A stretch of 64,000 nucleotides of DNA from Parapedobacter defluvii. Its GTDB lineage: Bacteria; Bacteroidota; Bacteroidia; Sphingobacteriales; Sphingobacteriaceae. The stretch is taken from the NCBI RefSeq assembly GCF_014642075.1, contig NZ_BMIK01000001.1:496001-560000 (forward strand), in the 5' to 3' direction. Shown in pieces: positions 1-9,300 of the stretch (positions within the stretch are counted from its first letter, which is position 1; the number at the start of each line of letters is the position of its first letter). The notes under the pieces are model-generated. The model was not told the DNA's origin. It did no database searches and saw nothing but the letters and a program-made list of their open reading frames with translations. The position numbers and the translations under genes were made by a program.

Positions 1-1
1 T

Positions 2-1831
2 CGTTTCGTTCTCCAACGGATGAAATCGGAAGGGTTAAAGCCTAACCCTGTTGCTGAAAAGCACCATTTGCTGCGCCGGGTAAGCCTGGACATAACGGGA
101 TTGCCGCCGTCGCCCGCCCAGATCGAACGTTTTCTGGCCGATGATTCGCCGGAGGCGTATGAAAAGATGGTGGATGAACTATTGGCATCCGATGCCTACG
201 GCGAGCGAATGGCATTGCACTGGCTGGATGTAGCACGTTATGCGGACTCTTACGGCTATCAGGATGACGACATCCGTACCCAGTGGCCCTGGCGCGATTG
301 GGTGATTCACGCATTCAACGAGAACATGCCGTACGACAGGTTTATTACCTGGCAATTGGCCGGCGATCTGCTGCCCGACGCATCGAAGGAACAGATATTG
401 GCCACTGCTTTTAACAGGAATCATAAAATTACCGAAGAAGGTGGCGTAATCGATGAGGAATACCGGGTTGCCTATACCATCGACAAAACCAACACCTATT
501 CAAAAGGTATCTTGGGCATCACCATGGAGTGTGCGCAATGCCACGATCATAAATACGATCCCTTTTCGCAGAAGAATTATTATAGTTTATTTGCCTTTTT
601 CAACAACACATTGGAAAATGGGTTAGAAGGATTGGTGAATTCCGGTCCGTCTAAGACGCCCCGGTTAACGATTACCCAGGATGACCTGAACGGCATACTT
701 AATTTTATCAATAAATGGGATGATCAGGAACAGGTTTCGGTATCGGTAATGGGTGAACGTGACGAGGTGCGGCCCACATTCCTCTTAGACCGGGGTGTAT
801 ACGACGCGCCCAAGGAACGTGTCTTCCCCGGAACACCGGAGTCTGTACTTGATTTTGACAGTACCCGGTATGCACCGAACCGGCTGGGCTTAGCGCAGTG
901 GACGTTCAGTAAAGACAATCCACTGACGGCACGTGTGTTCGTCAACCAGTTGTGGGCACTGTTTTTCGGCAACGGACTGGTATCCACCATCGCCGACTTC
1001 GGCAATCAGGGTACGCTGCCCACACATCCTGAATTGCTCGATTGGATGGCCGTCGATTTTCAGGAAAACGGTTGGGATATCAAACGATTGGTTAAGCAGT
1101 TTGTCATGAGCGCCACGTATCGGCAGTCGTCTCAGATAACGGATCAACACCGGAAACGGGATCCGGATAACCGCTACTATGCGCGTGCCGCCCGGATCCG
1201 ATTACCCGCTGAAATGATCCGCGATCAGGTACTGGCAAGCAGCGGCCTGCTGAACCGGACCATCGGCGGCCCAAGTATTAAGCCCTATCAACCGGACGGA
1301 ATATGGGAAATTACCAGCCCGGGAAGGGGGGCGTTGGCGCACTATGTACAGGACCACGGCGATGCCTTGTACAGACGGGGTATTTATGTGTTCTTTAAAG
1401 TAACGCTGCCTCCGCCCAGCATGCTTATTTTCGACTCAAGCAACCGGGATATGTGCGAAGTAACCCGGCAGCGCACCAATACACCCTTACAGGCGTTGGT
1501 TATGCTGAATGATCCGACGGTCTTGGAAGGTGCCCGTGTATTTGCGGGCGAATTATTGGCCGAGCAAGCCGATGCTTCGCCGGACACGTGGATACAAACG
1601 GCGTTTAAGCGGATTTTGTGTCGGGATGCAACGGAAGGGGAGCTGGAAGTATTGCAGCAGTATTACGAAGAAGAACAGCAGCGCTTCCGGCAGGATTCCG
1701 GTGAAGCGGATAAATTCCTGCAAGTAGGGGAAGCGCCGCTCAGGGAAGACATTCCCGCCGTTGAATATGCGGCATTGATGGCAGTGATTCATGCGATCTA
1801 TAACCTGGAAGAAGCTACAACACGAGTATAG
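2..1831 (+). CDS. PSD1 (DUF1549/DUF1553) cytochrome-like protein, 5' partial
   Basis: This is the C-terminal part of a planctomycete-type PSD1 protein; the open frame runs off the left edge of the window. The ATG at 20 is internal, because the codons before it (2-19) read RFVLQR, the usual family lead-in to the DUF1549 domain. DUF1549 occupies the first third and carries a c-type-heme-like CAQCH motif at 530-544 followed by the family signature HKYDPF. The DUF1553 domain fills the C-terminal half, with the conserved 'NPLTARVFVNQLW' type block. Members are exported and are usually encoded beside a DUF1501 protein, as here (20 bases downstream). Their biochemical role is not established; a redox or sugar-related periplasmic role is inferred. 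Family assignment is firm, function is not. Confidence 0.9.
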   Translation, partial: RFVLQRMKSEGLKPNPVAEKHHLLRRVSLDITGLPPSPAQIERFLADDSPEAYEKMVDELLASDAYGERMALHWLDVARYADSYGYQDDDIRTQWPWRDWVIHAFNENMPYDRFITWQLAGDLLPDASKEQILATAFNRNHKITEEGGVIDEEYRVAYTIDKTNTYSKGILGITMECAQCHDHKYDPFSQKNYYSLFAFFNNTLENGLEGLVNSGPSKTPRLTITQDDLNGILNFINKWDDQEQVSVSVMGERDEVRPTFLLDRGVYDAPKERVFPGTPESVLDFDSTRYAPNRLGLAQWTFSKDNPLTARVFVNQLWALFFGNGLVSTIADFGNQGTLPTHPELLDWMAVDFQENGWDIKRLVKQFVMSATYRQSSQITDQHRKRDPDNRYYARAARIRLPAEMIRDQVLASSGLLNRTIGGPSIKPYQPDGIWEITSPGRGALAHYVQDHGDALYRRGIYVFFKVTLPPPSMLIFDSSNRDMCEVTRQRTNTPLQALVMLNDPTVLEGARVFAGELLAEQADASPDTWIQTAFKRILCRDATEGELEVLQQYYEEEQQRFRQDSGEADKFLQVGEAPLREDIPAVEYAALMAVIHAIYNLEEATTRV

Positions 1832-1851
1832 GACCATAAAAACGCTGAGCA

Positions 1852-3330
1852 ATGGAAAAGAAAAACGTGCCTTCCATGGAAAAGGAAATTTTAAATGCTA
1901 AACTGTTTCAAAACCGGCGGCAGTTTCTGTCGAGTTTAAGTATCGGCATAGGCAGTGCAGCGCTGGGCTCGCTGTTGATGCCTGGTTTGTTTTCCGGTGG
2001 GAAGAGCGGGCAGGATGCATTGGCAAAAGCAATACCCCATTTTGCTCCCAAAGCAAAACGTGTCATCTATCTGTTCCAATCCGGCGGTGTGTCGCAACTG
2101 GAATCATTCGATTACAAACCGAAATTAAGGGAAATGCTCGGGCAGGACTTACCTGAATCGGTACGCGGAGGACAGCGCCTCACCGGAATGACGTCCGGTC
2201 AGGCTTCCTTCCCTTTAGTGGGATCCTATTTTGATTTTGCGCAATATGGCGAAAGCAGGGCCTGGGTAAGTAGCCTCTTCCCGCACACCGCCAAGATTGT
2301 AGACGACCTCTGTATTGTAAAGTCGATGCATACGGATGCCATAAACCACGATCCTGCCATTACTTTTTTTCAAACGGGAGCACAGCAGGGCAACCGGCCG
2401 AGCATGGGTGCCTGGCTGAGCTATGGCCTGGGCAGCGAAAATGAAAACCTCCCCGCATTTTGTGTATTGATATCAAAGGGAAAAGGTGATAACCAGGGGA
2501 TTTATTCGAAATTATGGACAAACGGGTTTCTCGACTCAGTTCATCAGGGAGTCCAATTCATGGGCGGCCCGAACCCGGTATTGTATTTGAATAATCCCGA
2601 AGGCACAGATAAGGTAAGCCGGCGGAATCTGCTCGATAAGCTGGGGAAATTGAACGCCATGCAGTTTGAAGTGTTCGGTGATGCCGAGATTACCGCTAAG
2701 GTGCAGCAGTATGAAATGGCCTACCGGATGCAGACTTCTGTGCCGGAAGTAACGGATGTATCGAAAGAACCGGATCATATCGTAAAAATGTATGGGTCCG
2801 AATGCCTGGTGCCGGGAACCTATGCAGCAAATTGTTTGCTGGCAAGGAAGTTATCGGAGAGCGGTGTCCGCTTCGTCCAGCTTTATCATCAGGGGTGGGA
2901 CCAGCATGGGGGGCTTCCGGGCATGATGGCCCTGCAGGCGAAAGATGTTGATCAGGCTTCTGCCGCGTTGGTGACCGACTTGAAGCAACGGGGATTGCTC
3001 GACGAGACCTTGGTAATATGGGGCGGTGAATTCGGTCGGACAAATTACTGCCAGGGACACCTCGAGTTTAACAACTACGGGCGCGATCACCATCCGCGCA
3101 GTTTCAGCATTTGGATGGCGGGCGGTGGCGTGAAACCGGGCCTGGTATACGGAGAGACCGATGAATTCGGCTATAACATCGTAAAAGATCCGGTGCATGT
3201 GCATGATTTCCATGCAACGGTACTCCATTTGCTGGGGCTGGATCACGAACGATTAACCTATCAACACCTGGGAAGAAGGTATCGGCTCACGGATGTCGCA
3301 GGCAATGTGGTAAAAAGTATTATTGCTTAG
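1852..3330 (+). CDS. DUF1501 protein, Tat-exported
   Basis: A 492-residue DUF1501 protein, a family related in fold to alkaline phosphatase and sulfatase enzymes. The N-terminus has a twin-arginine signal (NRRQFLSSLS at about residues 21-30, then a glycine/alanine-rich hydrophobic stretch), so export is by the Tat route. Conserved family blocks are visible: FQSGGVSQLESFDYKP near residue 75, HDPAITFFQTG near 165, WDQHGG near 350, GGEFGRT near 390 and GRDHHP near 407. These His/Asp clusters are likely metal ligands. It follows the PSD1 gene by 20 bases and is almost certainly co-transcribed; PSD1/DUF1501 pairing is a recurrent gene order. Substrate unknown. Confidence 0.9.
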   Translation: MEKKNVPSMEKEILNAKLFQNRRQFLSSLSIGIGSAALGSLLMPGLFSGGKSGQDALAKAIPHFAPKAKRVIYLFQSGGVSQLESFDYKPKLREMLGQDLPESVRGGQRLTGMTSGQASFPLVGSYFDFAQYGESRAWVSSLFPHTAKIVDDLCIVKSMHTDAINHDPAITFFQTGAQQGNRPSMGAWLSYGLGSENENLPAFCVLISKGKGDNQGIYSKLWTNGFLDSVHQGVQFMGGPNPVLYLNNPEGTDKVSRRNLLDKLGKLNAMQFEVFGDAEITAKVQQYEMAYRMQTSVPEVTDVSKEPDHIVKMYGSECLVPGTYAANCLLARKLSESGVRFVQLYHQGWDQHGGLPGMMALQAKDVDQASAALVTDLKQRGLLDETLVIWGGEFGRTNYCQGHLEFNNYGRDHHPRSFSIWMAGGGVKPGLVYGETDEFGYNIVKDPVHVHDFHATVLHLLGLDHERLTYQHLGRRYRLTDVAGNVVKSIIA

Positions 3331-3399
3331 TTTTCCAGCCGTAAATTCTAATCGCATGCAACCAATTTTTGGAGTTGAACGTATAATAAGGGGCTGTTG

Positions 3400-5556
3400 A
3401 TGAAAATACCAAACTGGCGGCTGAATACGCTGATAGGCCTCAATTGCTTTATCCTTTTTTTTCTACTGTTCGAACACCTTGTCCGCGTGCCGGTATGGAT
3501 GCAGGTTATCGGAAGAGTACATCCGATGCTGCTGCATTTCCCGATTGTCTTGCTGCTGATGGCCGGTATATTTATCAACTTCAGTCGACAGTTGGAAAAG
3601 ACGCTATCCATAAAACCGCTGATCCGAGAAACCTTATTTGTAGCTGCATTGACCGCCGCCATAACGGTAATTATGGGTCTTCTACTTGCCCAGGAGGAAG
3701 GGTATGAAGGAGGTAATTTGCAGTGGCACAAATGGACAGGTGTGGGTATTTCTTTTTTATCGGGGGTGCTTGTGTGTGCTCAGGGACTTCAATATACCCG
3801 CTATCGATTCTGGTTTGCTGCGGTTACCAACTTATGTCTGTTGCTGGTGCTGATAGCCGGACATTTTGGGGCGGCGTTGACACACGGCGAACAGTTTGTA
3901 TTTGAGCCCCTGAAACAAAATAATACGGAAGTATTCGACATCAACACCGCGCAGGTGTTTGATGATGCCGTACTTCCCATACTGAAAGCCAAATGCCTGT
4001 CGTGTCACAATGCAGGGAAATCAAAAGGTGAATTGATTTTAGCGGATTCCGCCTCGATGGCAAAGGGTGGTAAAAACGGAGTGTTGTTACAGGCAGGAAA
4101 TCCGATGGAAAGCCTGTTAATACAGCGGTTGCTGTTAGATATCGAACACGAACATCACATGCCCCCTAAAGGCAAGCCGCAACTGACGCCGGAAGAACTT
4201 ACGTTGCTTCAGGCGTGGGTAGCCAAGGGTGCCCAATTTAATCTGCCCGTAGCGATGCTGAATGCCGATGACAGTCTCCTGTTGGCCATTGGAGCGGTTT
4301 ATCCGATCCATAAGGAGGAAAATTTTGATTTCCCCGCGGCGGATGCGAAGCAGATCGAAAAACTTTCAACACCCTATCGGGTGATCCGTGTATTAGCAGA
4401 TGGATCACCGGCACTTTCGGTGAGCTTTTACGGAGCGGGCTTTTATACCGACCAAGCGTTGGCGGAGCTGGAACCGATCGCACAACAGATCGTTTCGTTG
4501 AATGTTGACGGTATGCCCATCGGCAAGCAAGGATTGGAGACAGTCGCGAAATTCAAAAATCTCCGTGATATCAATTTGAATGATACCCCGATCGATGATG
4601 CAGGCCTGACGGCATTGCATGCACTGCCCAAATTGGGTAGCGTCAGATTAAGTGGAACGGCTATTACGGCCGCTGGAATCAAAGAGTTGCTGGCCAACGA
4701 CGCATTACGGCGGGTGTATATCTGGAATACACCCATTACCAATGAAGAGGTCTCCCAATTGACGGCTTCGTTTCCAACGAAGGTTGTTGAAATGGGCTTT
4801 GTCGATGATGGGCAGACAACGTTATCGTTGACGGTACCGCAGATCACCCCGGCGCGGACTTTTTTCCGCGATGAGCTGCAGATTACGATGAGTCACCCCA
4901 TCCCCGGTGTAGAAATCCGCTACTCGCTGGATGGAAAGGAGCCGGATAGTTCGAACAGCACCGTATTTGATAAGCCAATTTCGATCCGAAGCAACCAACA
5001 ATTATCGGTGAAAGCATTTAAGGAAGGATGGGCGCCAAGTCCCACCATCGTGCGCGGGTATGTGAGATCGGCGAAAACACCGGACCGTATTGTGATGGAA
5101 GGCCGGCCCCATTATTTATATCCCGCACGCAGGGAAATCTCGTTTTTTGATTTGGAGAGTGGAGGTAACAACCATGCCGATGGAAAATGGCAGGGGTACC
5201 TAAAGTCGCCTTTGTCGGCCGTAATGCATTTTGATGAACCAACGGCAATCGATACCTTGACGCTTAGCGTGATGCAAAACTATCAAGGGATTACGTATAT
5301 GCCCGTTTATGCACCGGAGTATATCGAAGTATGGGGAGGCGCCGATACAACGGAAGAAAAATTATTGGCAAAGTTATCACCCGTACCGGGTAAACCCGAA
5401 CAACTGGAAGGGCATAGGCTGATCGATTGCCCCATCCATACCACCAACCTGCGCTACCTGAAACTGATTGCCCGGCCTTACCGGAAGATTCCTGATGGAT
5501 ATCCCGGTGCGGGCGGGGAGGCCTGGTTATTTGTCGATGAAATTATTTTAAAATAA
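3400..5556 (+). CDS. Membrane PSCyt1-type cytochrome with LRR-like and chitobiase-C-like regions
   Basis: The protein is 718 residues long if started at the ATG at 3400; a TTG one codon upstream is less likely. About five membrane helices lie in residues 10-160, resembling DUF2231-type membrane domains. Next comes a planctomycete cytochrome c (PSCyt1) domain with heme motif CLSCH (Cys199, Cys202, His203) and the downstream HHMPPKGKPQLT block supplying a probable Met ligand. Residues about 350-460 look like leucine-rich repeats (NLRDINLNDTPIDDAGLTAL pattern repeated). Residues about 480-560 match a chitobiase/hexosaminidase C-terminal-like beta domain (IRYSLDGKEP), and the last 150 residues resemble a discoidin-type beta sandwich. 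It closes the PSD1/DUF1501 block and may anchor that system in the inner membrane (inference). Confidence 0.8.
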   Translation: MKIPNWRLNTLIGLNCFILFFLLFEHLVRVPVWMQVIGRVHPMLLHFPIVLLLMAGIFINFSRQLEKTLSIKPLIRETLFVAALTAAITVIMGLLLAQEEGYEGGNLQWHKWTGVGISFLSGVLVCAQGLQYTRYRFWFAAVTNLCLLLVLIAGHFGAALTHGEQFVFEPLKQNNTEVFDINTAQVFDDAVLPILKAKCLSCHNAGKSKGELILADSASMAKGGKNGVLLQAGNPMESLLIQRLLLDIEHEHHMPPKGKPQLTPEELTLLQAWVAKGAQFNLPVAMLNADDSLLLAIGAVYPIHKEENFDFPAADAKQIEKLSTPYRVIRVLADGSPALSVSFYGAGFYTDQALAELEPIAQQIVSLNVDGMPIGKQGLETVAKFKNLRDINLNDTPIDDAGLTALHALPKLGSVRLSGTAITAAGIKELLANDALRRVYIWNTPITNEEVSQLTASFPTKVVEMGFVDDGQTTLSLTVPQITPARTFFRDELQITMSHPIPGVEIRYSLDGKEPDSSNSTVFDKPISIRSNQQLSVKAFKEGWAPSPTIVRGYVRSAKTPDRIVMEGRPHYLYPARREISFFDLESGGNNHADGKWQGYLKSPLSAVMHFDEPTAIDTLTLSVMQNYQGITYMPVYAPEYIEVWGGADTTEEKLLAKLSPVPGKPEQLEGHRLIDCPIHTTNLRYLKLIARPYRKIPDGYPGAGGEAWLFVDEIILK

Positions 5557-5563
5557 TTTTTAT

Positions 5564-5581
5564 AACTTGTATATACAAGTT
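5564..5581. promoter_or_regulatory. Operator palindrome AACTTGTATATACAAGTT
   Basis: A perfect 18-bp palindrome lying between the cytochrome gene and the aldolase gene. Its core CTTGTATATACAAG (5566-5579) recurs exactly at 13186-13199 and with two mismatches at 13096-13109 and 14672-14685. The TTG at 5567-5569 sits 23 bases before a -7 box, so a bound protein would cover the -33 region, as expected for a repressor. The core is like operators of GntR-family (HutC/TreR/AraR type) regulators; that assignment is from memory of the family. No GntR gene is present in the window. Confidence 0.75.
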
Positions 5582-5592
5582 GATTTAATGGT

Positions 5593-5600
5593 TATATTTG
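5593..5600 (+). promoter_or_regulatory. -7 promoter box TATATTTG of the aldolase operon
   Basis: The sequence matches the Bacteroidota -7 consensus TAnnTTTG exactly. It ends only four bases before the aldolase ATG at 5605, so transcription would begin at or next to the start codon, giving a leaderless or nearly leaderless mRNA. The operator palindrome lies 11 bases upstream. Confidence 0.55.
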
Positions 5601-5604
5601 TGTT

Positions 5605-6435
5605 ATGAAAACTTATAGATTAAACAGACTCTTTAACAGGAGCTCAGGCAATTGCTTTGATGTAGCCATAGACCACGGGTTCTTTAATGAGTATTCTTTT
5701 TTGCAGGGTATTGAAAGCATCAAGAATGCCGTGGATGTGTTGGTGGATGCAGCCCCCGATGCCATTCAGCTTACGGTTGGTCAGGCACATTATCTACAGT
5801 CCCTTCCCGGACGGGAGAAACCGTCACTGGTTTTACGTACCGACGTAGCCAATGTATACGGTAAGCAATTGCCGCGTACCTTATTCAGCCGGATGATCGA
5901 AAATCCGGTAGAGCAGGCGGTCCGTTTGGATGCCGCATGCGTCGTCGTGAACCTATTCAGCATTCCGGATGAACCGGAGGTGACCGACCAATGTATTCAG
6001 AATATATTGAAGATAAAGCCTGAGACGGAACGTTATGGTATCCCGCTGATGGTAGAGCCGCTGGTATTCCGCCCAAACAGCGAAGCCGGTGGGTATATGG
6101 TGAATGGCGACCCGGAAAAAATCATTCCATTGGTGAGGCAGGGCGTGGAACTCGGTGCGGATATCATCAAGGCGGATCCTACCGATAACGTGAATGACTA
6201 CCATCGCGTCGTAGAAACTGCAGGAGACATTCCGGTATTGGTACGTGGTGGCGGAAAAGCGAGCGATGAGGAAATCCTTCAACGTACCTATGGTTTGATG
6301 CAGCAGGGGGTGAGAGGCATTGTATATGGAAGGAATGTAATTCAGCATGCCAATCCAAGCGGAATGACCCGTGCGTTGATGGCCATTGTACATGAAAAAG
6401 CTAAACCAGCCGAAGTAATCGGATTGTTAAAATAG
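5605..6435 (+). CDS. DhnA-type class I aldolase (DeoC/LacD/FBA family)
   Basis: A 276-residue TIM-barrel aldolase of the DeoC/LacD/class I fructose-bisphosphate aldolase superfamily. The N-terminal block FDVAIDHGFF (18-27) is typical. Lys189 in GADIIKADPT is the likely Schiff-base lysine, and VRGGGKAS (213-220) is the phosphate-binding loop. GRNVIQ near the C-terminus is also conserved. It should cleave a ketose phosphate into two three- or two-carbon units. It is the first gene of an operon with a Gfo/Idh dehydrogenase, a lyxose isomerase and a PfkB kinase, so its substrate is probably the product of that kinase (inference). An operator palindrome and a -7 box lie directly upstream. The exact substrate cannot be read from sequence. 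Confidence 0.85.
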   Translation: MKTYRLNRLFNRSSGNCFDVAIDHGFFNEYSFLQGIESIKNAVDVLVDAAPDAIQLTVGQAHYLQSLPGREKPSLVLRTDVANVYGKQLPRTLFSRMIENPVEQAVRLDAACVVVNLFSIPDEPEVTDQCIQNILKIKPETERYGIPLMVEPLVFRPNSEAGGYMVNGDPEKIIPLVRQGVELGADIIKADPTDNVNDYHRVVETAGDIPVLVRGGGKASDEEILQRTYGLMQQGVRGIVYGRNVIQHANPSGMTRALMAIVHEKAKPAEVIGLLK

Positions 6436-6441
6436 GCATAA

Positions 6442-7587
6442 ATGAAAACAGTAAACATAGGCATCATTGGCGGCGGATTGATGGGACGCGAGGCGGCGAG
6501 CGCATTTGGACGCTGGTTTGCCTTAAAGGATTTCCCCGTGCGGGTTCAGCTTACCGCGGTTTGCGATCTGAATGAAAGCATATTATCTTGGTACAAACAA
6601 ATTGACAGTGTTTCGTTGCTGACAACGGACTACCGGGAACTGATCAACAGTGATCAGGTGGATGTGGTATACATTGCCGTTCCGCATAACCTGCACCGTG
6701 AATTATACATTGATATCTTGCGGGCAGGCAAAGATTTGCTGGGTGAGAAACCTTTCGGTATTGATCAGGAGGCAGCGGAAGCGATCGCTGCCGAGGCGAC
6801 CAAGTTAGGACGATTTGTGCGTTGCAGTTCGGAAATGCCTTTTCTGCCCGGACCACAGCGGGTTATCGCCGAAGTGCAATCCGGAAGATTAGGCCGGATA
6901 TTTGAAGTCCGGTCGGGTTTCCTCCACGCGAGCGATATGAATGCGCAGAAACCGATCAATTGGAAGCGCCAATCACAATATTGCGGTGAAATCGGTGTGA
7001 TGGGAGATTTGGGTATGCATGCATTGCATGTGCCGCTTCGGTTAGGTTGGAAGCCGACCAAGGTGTTTGCCCAATTGCAAAAGATCATCACTGAGCGGCC
7101 CGATGGAAAAGGGGGAATGGCGGTATGTGATACCTGGAACAATGCTACATTGAGTACCCAGGTAGAAATCAATGGTGAGCAGGTGCCCATGCAACTGGAA
7201 ATGAAACGACTGGCACCGGGTGAAACAAATACTTGGTACATTGAGATTTACGGAACGGAAGGCGGTGTGCGGTACAGCACCAAGGATACGAAAGCCTTTT
7301 GGCAGTTCACCAATGGCGCCGAGCAGTGGTGGAAGCGCACGGACCTCGGATTTCAAATGCCCTTTGAAACCATCACGGGTGGTATTTTCGAAGCAGGCTT
7401 TCCGGATTGTTTCATGCAAATGTTCGCGGCTTATATTGCAGAGCGTGAAGGTTTGTTGGACGGGAAGTTTGGCTGTGCAACGCCTGAGGAAGCCGTGGAT
7501 AGCCATCGGGTATTTAACGCAGCGTTGCGTTCACAGGAAACGGGTACGTTCGTGAATGTCTCTTTCCCTTCCACACTTGTAGTATGA
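6442..7587 (+). CDS. Gfo/Idh/MocA-family sugar dehydrogenase, cytoplasmic
   Basis: A 381-residue NAD(P)-dependent oxidoreductase. The Rossmann glycine motif is GIIGGGLMG (7-15) and the family motif EKP is at 102-104; the C-terminal alpha/beta domain includes GDLGMHALHVP, which carries a probable catalytic His. No signal peptide is visible, so it acts in the cytoplasm. It begins six bases after the aldolase gene and is clearly in the same operon. It probably oxidises a sugar or inositol-like hydroxyl, feeding the isomerase, kinase and aldolase that surround it. Substrate and cofactor choice are not determinable here. Confidence 0.88.
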   Translation: MKTVNIGIIGGGLMGREAASAFGRWFALKDFPVRVQLTAVCDLNESILSWYKQIDSVSLLTTDYRELINSDQVDVVYIAVPHNLHRELYIDILRAGKDLLGEKPFGIDQEAAEAIAAEATKLGRFVRCSSEMPFLPGPQRVIAEVQSGRLGRIFEVRSGFLHASDMNAQKPINWKRQSQYCGEIGVMGDLGMHALHVPLRLGWKPTKVFAQLQKIITERPDGKGGMAVCDTWNNATLSTQVEINGEQVPMQLEMKRLAPGETNTWYIEIYGTEGGVRYSTKDTKAFWQFTNGAEQWWKRTDLGFQMPFETITGGIFEAGFPDCFMQMFAAYIAEREGLLDGKFGCATPEEAVDSHRVFNAALRSQETGTFVNVSFPSTLVV

Positions 7588-7619
7588 CCCCGGTAACAAA
7601 AAAAGAAAAGAAGTAATCA

Positions 7620-8186
7620 ATGAAACGGTCAGAGATAAATTATGCGGTGCGTTCTGCGATCAATTTTTTCGAACGCAATGGTTGGGCATTGCCACCCAAT
7701 CCCGCGTGGGACGTAACGGATTTTGGATTAGGGATTTTTCGTAAGGAAGGGCTGGTATTGGTGAATCTTGCCGCAGAGCCCGAATATTGTGAAAAGCTGA
7801 TGTACGCCTGGAGAGACCAGACCACACCGGCACATTACCATAAGCAGAAAAAGGAGGATATTATATGCCGAGCGGGTGAACTCGCGGTTACGTTGTGGGG
7901 AGAAAATCCCGAAACCGTTGAACAGGAATTTATAAACGTTAAAATCAACGGTGAATATCGTCCAATTAGCAATGGCCAGCCCATTGTGTTAAAAGCAGGT
8001 GAACGCATCACGATTACTCCGCTGCTTTGGCATGCATTTTATCCGGTTTCTCCCGAGTGTATCATTGGCGAGGTATCTACCGCCAACGATGATGAAAACG
8101 ATAATTTCTTTTGGGATACCGAGATCGGACGATTTCCCGAAATCATAGAAGACGAACCTCCGTTGGTGAAGTTGCTGAATGAATAA
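7620..8186 (+). CDS. D-lyxose ketol-isomerase family protein
   Basis: A 188-residue cupin-fold protein that closely fits the D-lyxose isomerase family (EC 5.3.1.15). The metal site expected for the family is complete: His72, His74 and Glu79 in HYHKQKKED, plus His138 in LLWHAFYP. These enzymes interconvert D-lyxose/D-xylulose and often D-mannose/D-fructose. In this operon it would convert an aldose into the ketose used by the downstream kinase. Length is a little under the E. coli-type enzyme. The stop overlaps the next ORF start by eight bases. Confidence 0.87.
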   Translation: MKRSEINYAVRSAINFFERNGWALPPNPAWDVTDFGLGIFRKEGLVLVNLAAEPEYCEKLMYAWRDQTTPAHYHKQKKEDIICRAGELAVTLWGENPETVEQEFINVKINGEYRPISNGQPIVLKAGERITITPLLWHAFYPVSPECIIGEVSTANDDENDNFFWDTEIGRFPEIIEDEPPLVKLLNE

Positions 8187-9255
8187 TCCATTGACCATGT
8201 CGAAAAATCATACGAATCGGTCGGGGCTGCTGGTAGCGGGCAATTGGATATTGGATCAGGTGAAACTGATCGATAAGTTTCCGGCGGAACAATCCCTTGT
8301 CAATATTCTGCATGAGTACACGAGTAATGGCGGATCAGCCTATAATATCCTGATGGATTTAACCAAACTGGAAGCTCCCTTTCGGTTGGAGGCAGTCGGT
8401 TTGGTTGGAAACGATTTCAATGGTATACGGATTGTAGATCATTGCCGCGAAGCGGGTATTGACGTGCGGCAATTGCAAATGATACCTGACATACCGACCT
8501 CCTATACCATTGTGACTTCCGTTAAGCAGACGGGGAAACGCACATTTTTCCATCATCGGGGAGCCAATTCCCTATTGGATATGGATCATTTTGATTTCCG
8601 GATTTCAAATGCAAAAATCTTTCACCTGGGATACCTGCTTCTACTGGATCGCCTGGATGAAATTCAGCCAAACGGAAGGACCAAGGCTTCGTTTGTGTTA
8701 GAGAATGCCAAAAAAGAGGGCTTTTTGACCTCCATTGATTTGGTGAGCGAAGATTCGGATCGGTTCACAACCATCATTCCCTGTGCATTGCCTTACGTAG
8801 ATTATCTTTTTCTAAACGAATACGAGGCAAGCCAACTTTCGGGGGTTAATTTAATGGAAGTAACAGACCCGGCTGAAATGGACAGGCGATGCCAGGATGT
8901 TTTTAAGGTCATTTTCCGGATGGGGGTCAGTGAGTGGATCATTATTCATCATCCGGACGGCGTATGGGCTTCACACCGTGATGGTCGTCAGTTATTCCAA
9001 CCCAGTCTGCAGCTCCCCCAGGAGAAAGTCATAGGGGCAAACGGTGCAGGCGATGCACTTGCCGCCGGTGTTTTGCTGGGTATACACGAAGGTTGGAATA
9101 TGGAAGCATGCCTTGATTTGGGCGTTTGTGCAGCAGCAGCCAGCTTATCGCATGTAACGTGCTCCGATGGAATGCTTCCCCATACGGACTGCCTGGCACT
9201 TTCTAAGGTATATGGATACCGGGAAAAGAAAAGCCGGATCGGATGGGAAAGTTAA
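8179..9255 (+). CDS. PfkB-family carbohydrate kinase
   Basis: A ribokinase/PfkB-family sugar kinase of up to 358 residues. The N-terminal part has GGSAYNIL, the sugar-binding glycine region, and the C-terminal signature is GANGAGDALAAG with the catalytic Asp. The ATG at 8179 overlaps the end of the isomerase gene; a second in-frame ATG at 8197 gives a protein six residues shorter and is equally plausible. It should phosphorylate the ketose made by the lyxose-isomerase-like enzyme, giving the substrate of the aldolase at the head of the operon (inference). Confidence 0.88.
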   Translation: MNNPLTMSKNHTNRSGLLVAGNWILDQVKLIDKFPAEQSLVNILHEYTSNGGSAYNILMDLTKLEAPFRLEAVGLVGNDFNGIRIVDHCREAGIDVRQLQMIPDIPTSYTIVTSVKQTGKRTFFHHRGANSLLDMDHFDFRISNAKIFHLGYLLLLDRLDEIQPNGRTKASFVLENAKKEGFLTSIDLVSEDSDRFTTIIPCALPYVDYLFLNEYEASQLSGVNLMEVTDPAEMDRRCQDVFKVIFRMGVSEWIIIHHPDGVWASHRDGRQLFQPSLQLPQEKVIGANGAGDALAAGVLLGIHEGWNMEACLDLGVCAAAASLSHVTCSDGMLPHTDCLALSKVYGYREKKSRIGWES

Positions 9256-9300
9256 AATAAAAAAGCACATCCTGATTTGAAACGCTTATAATTGTAGGAC

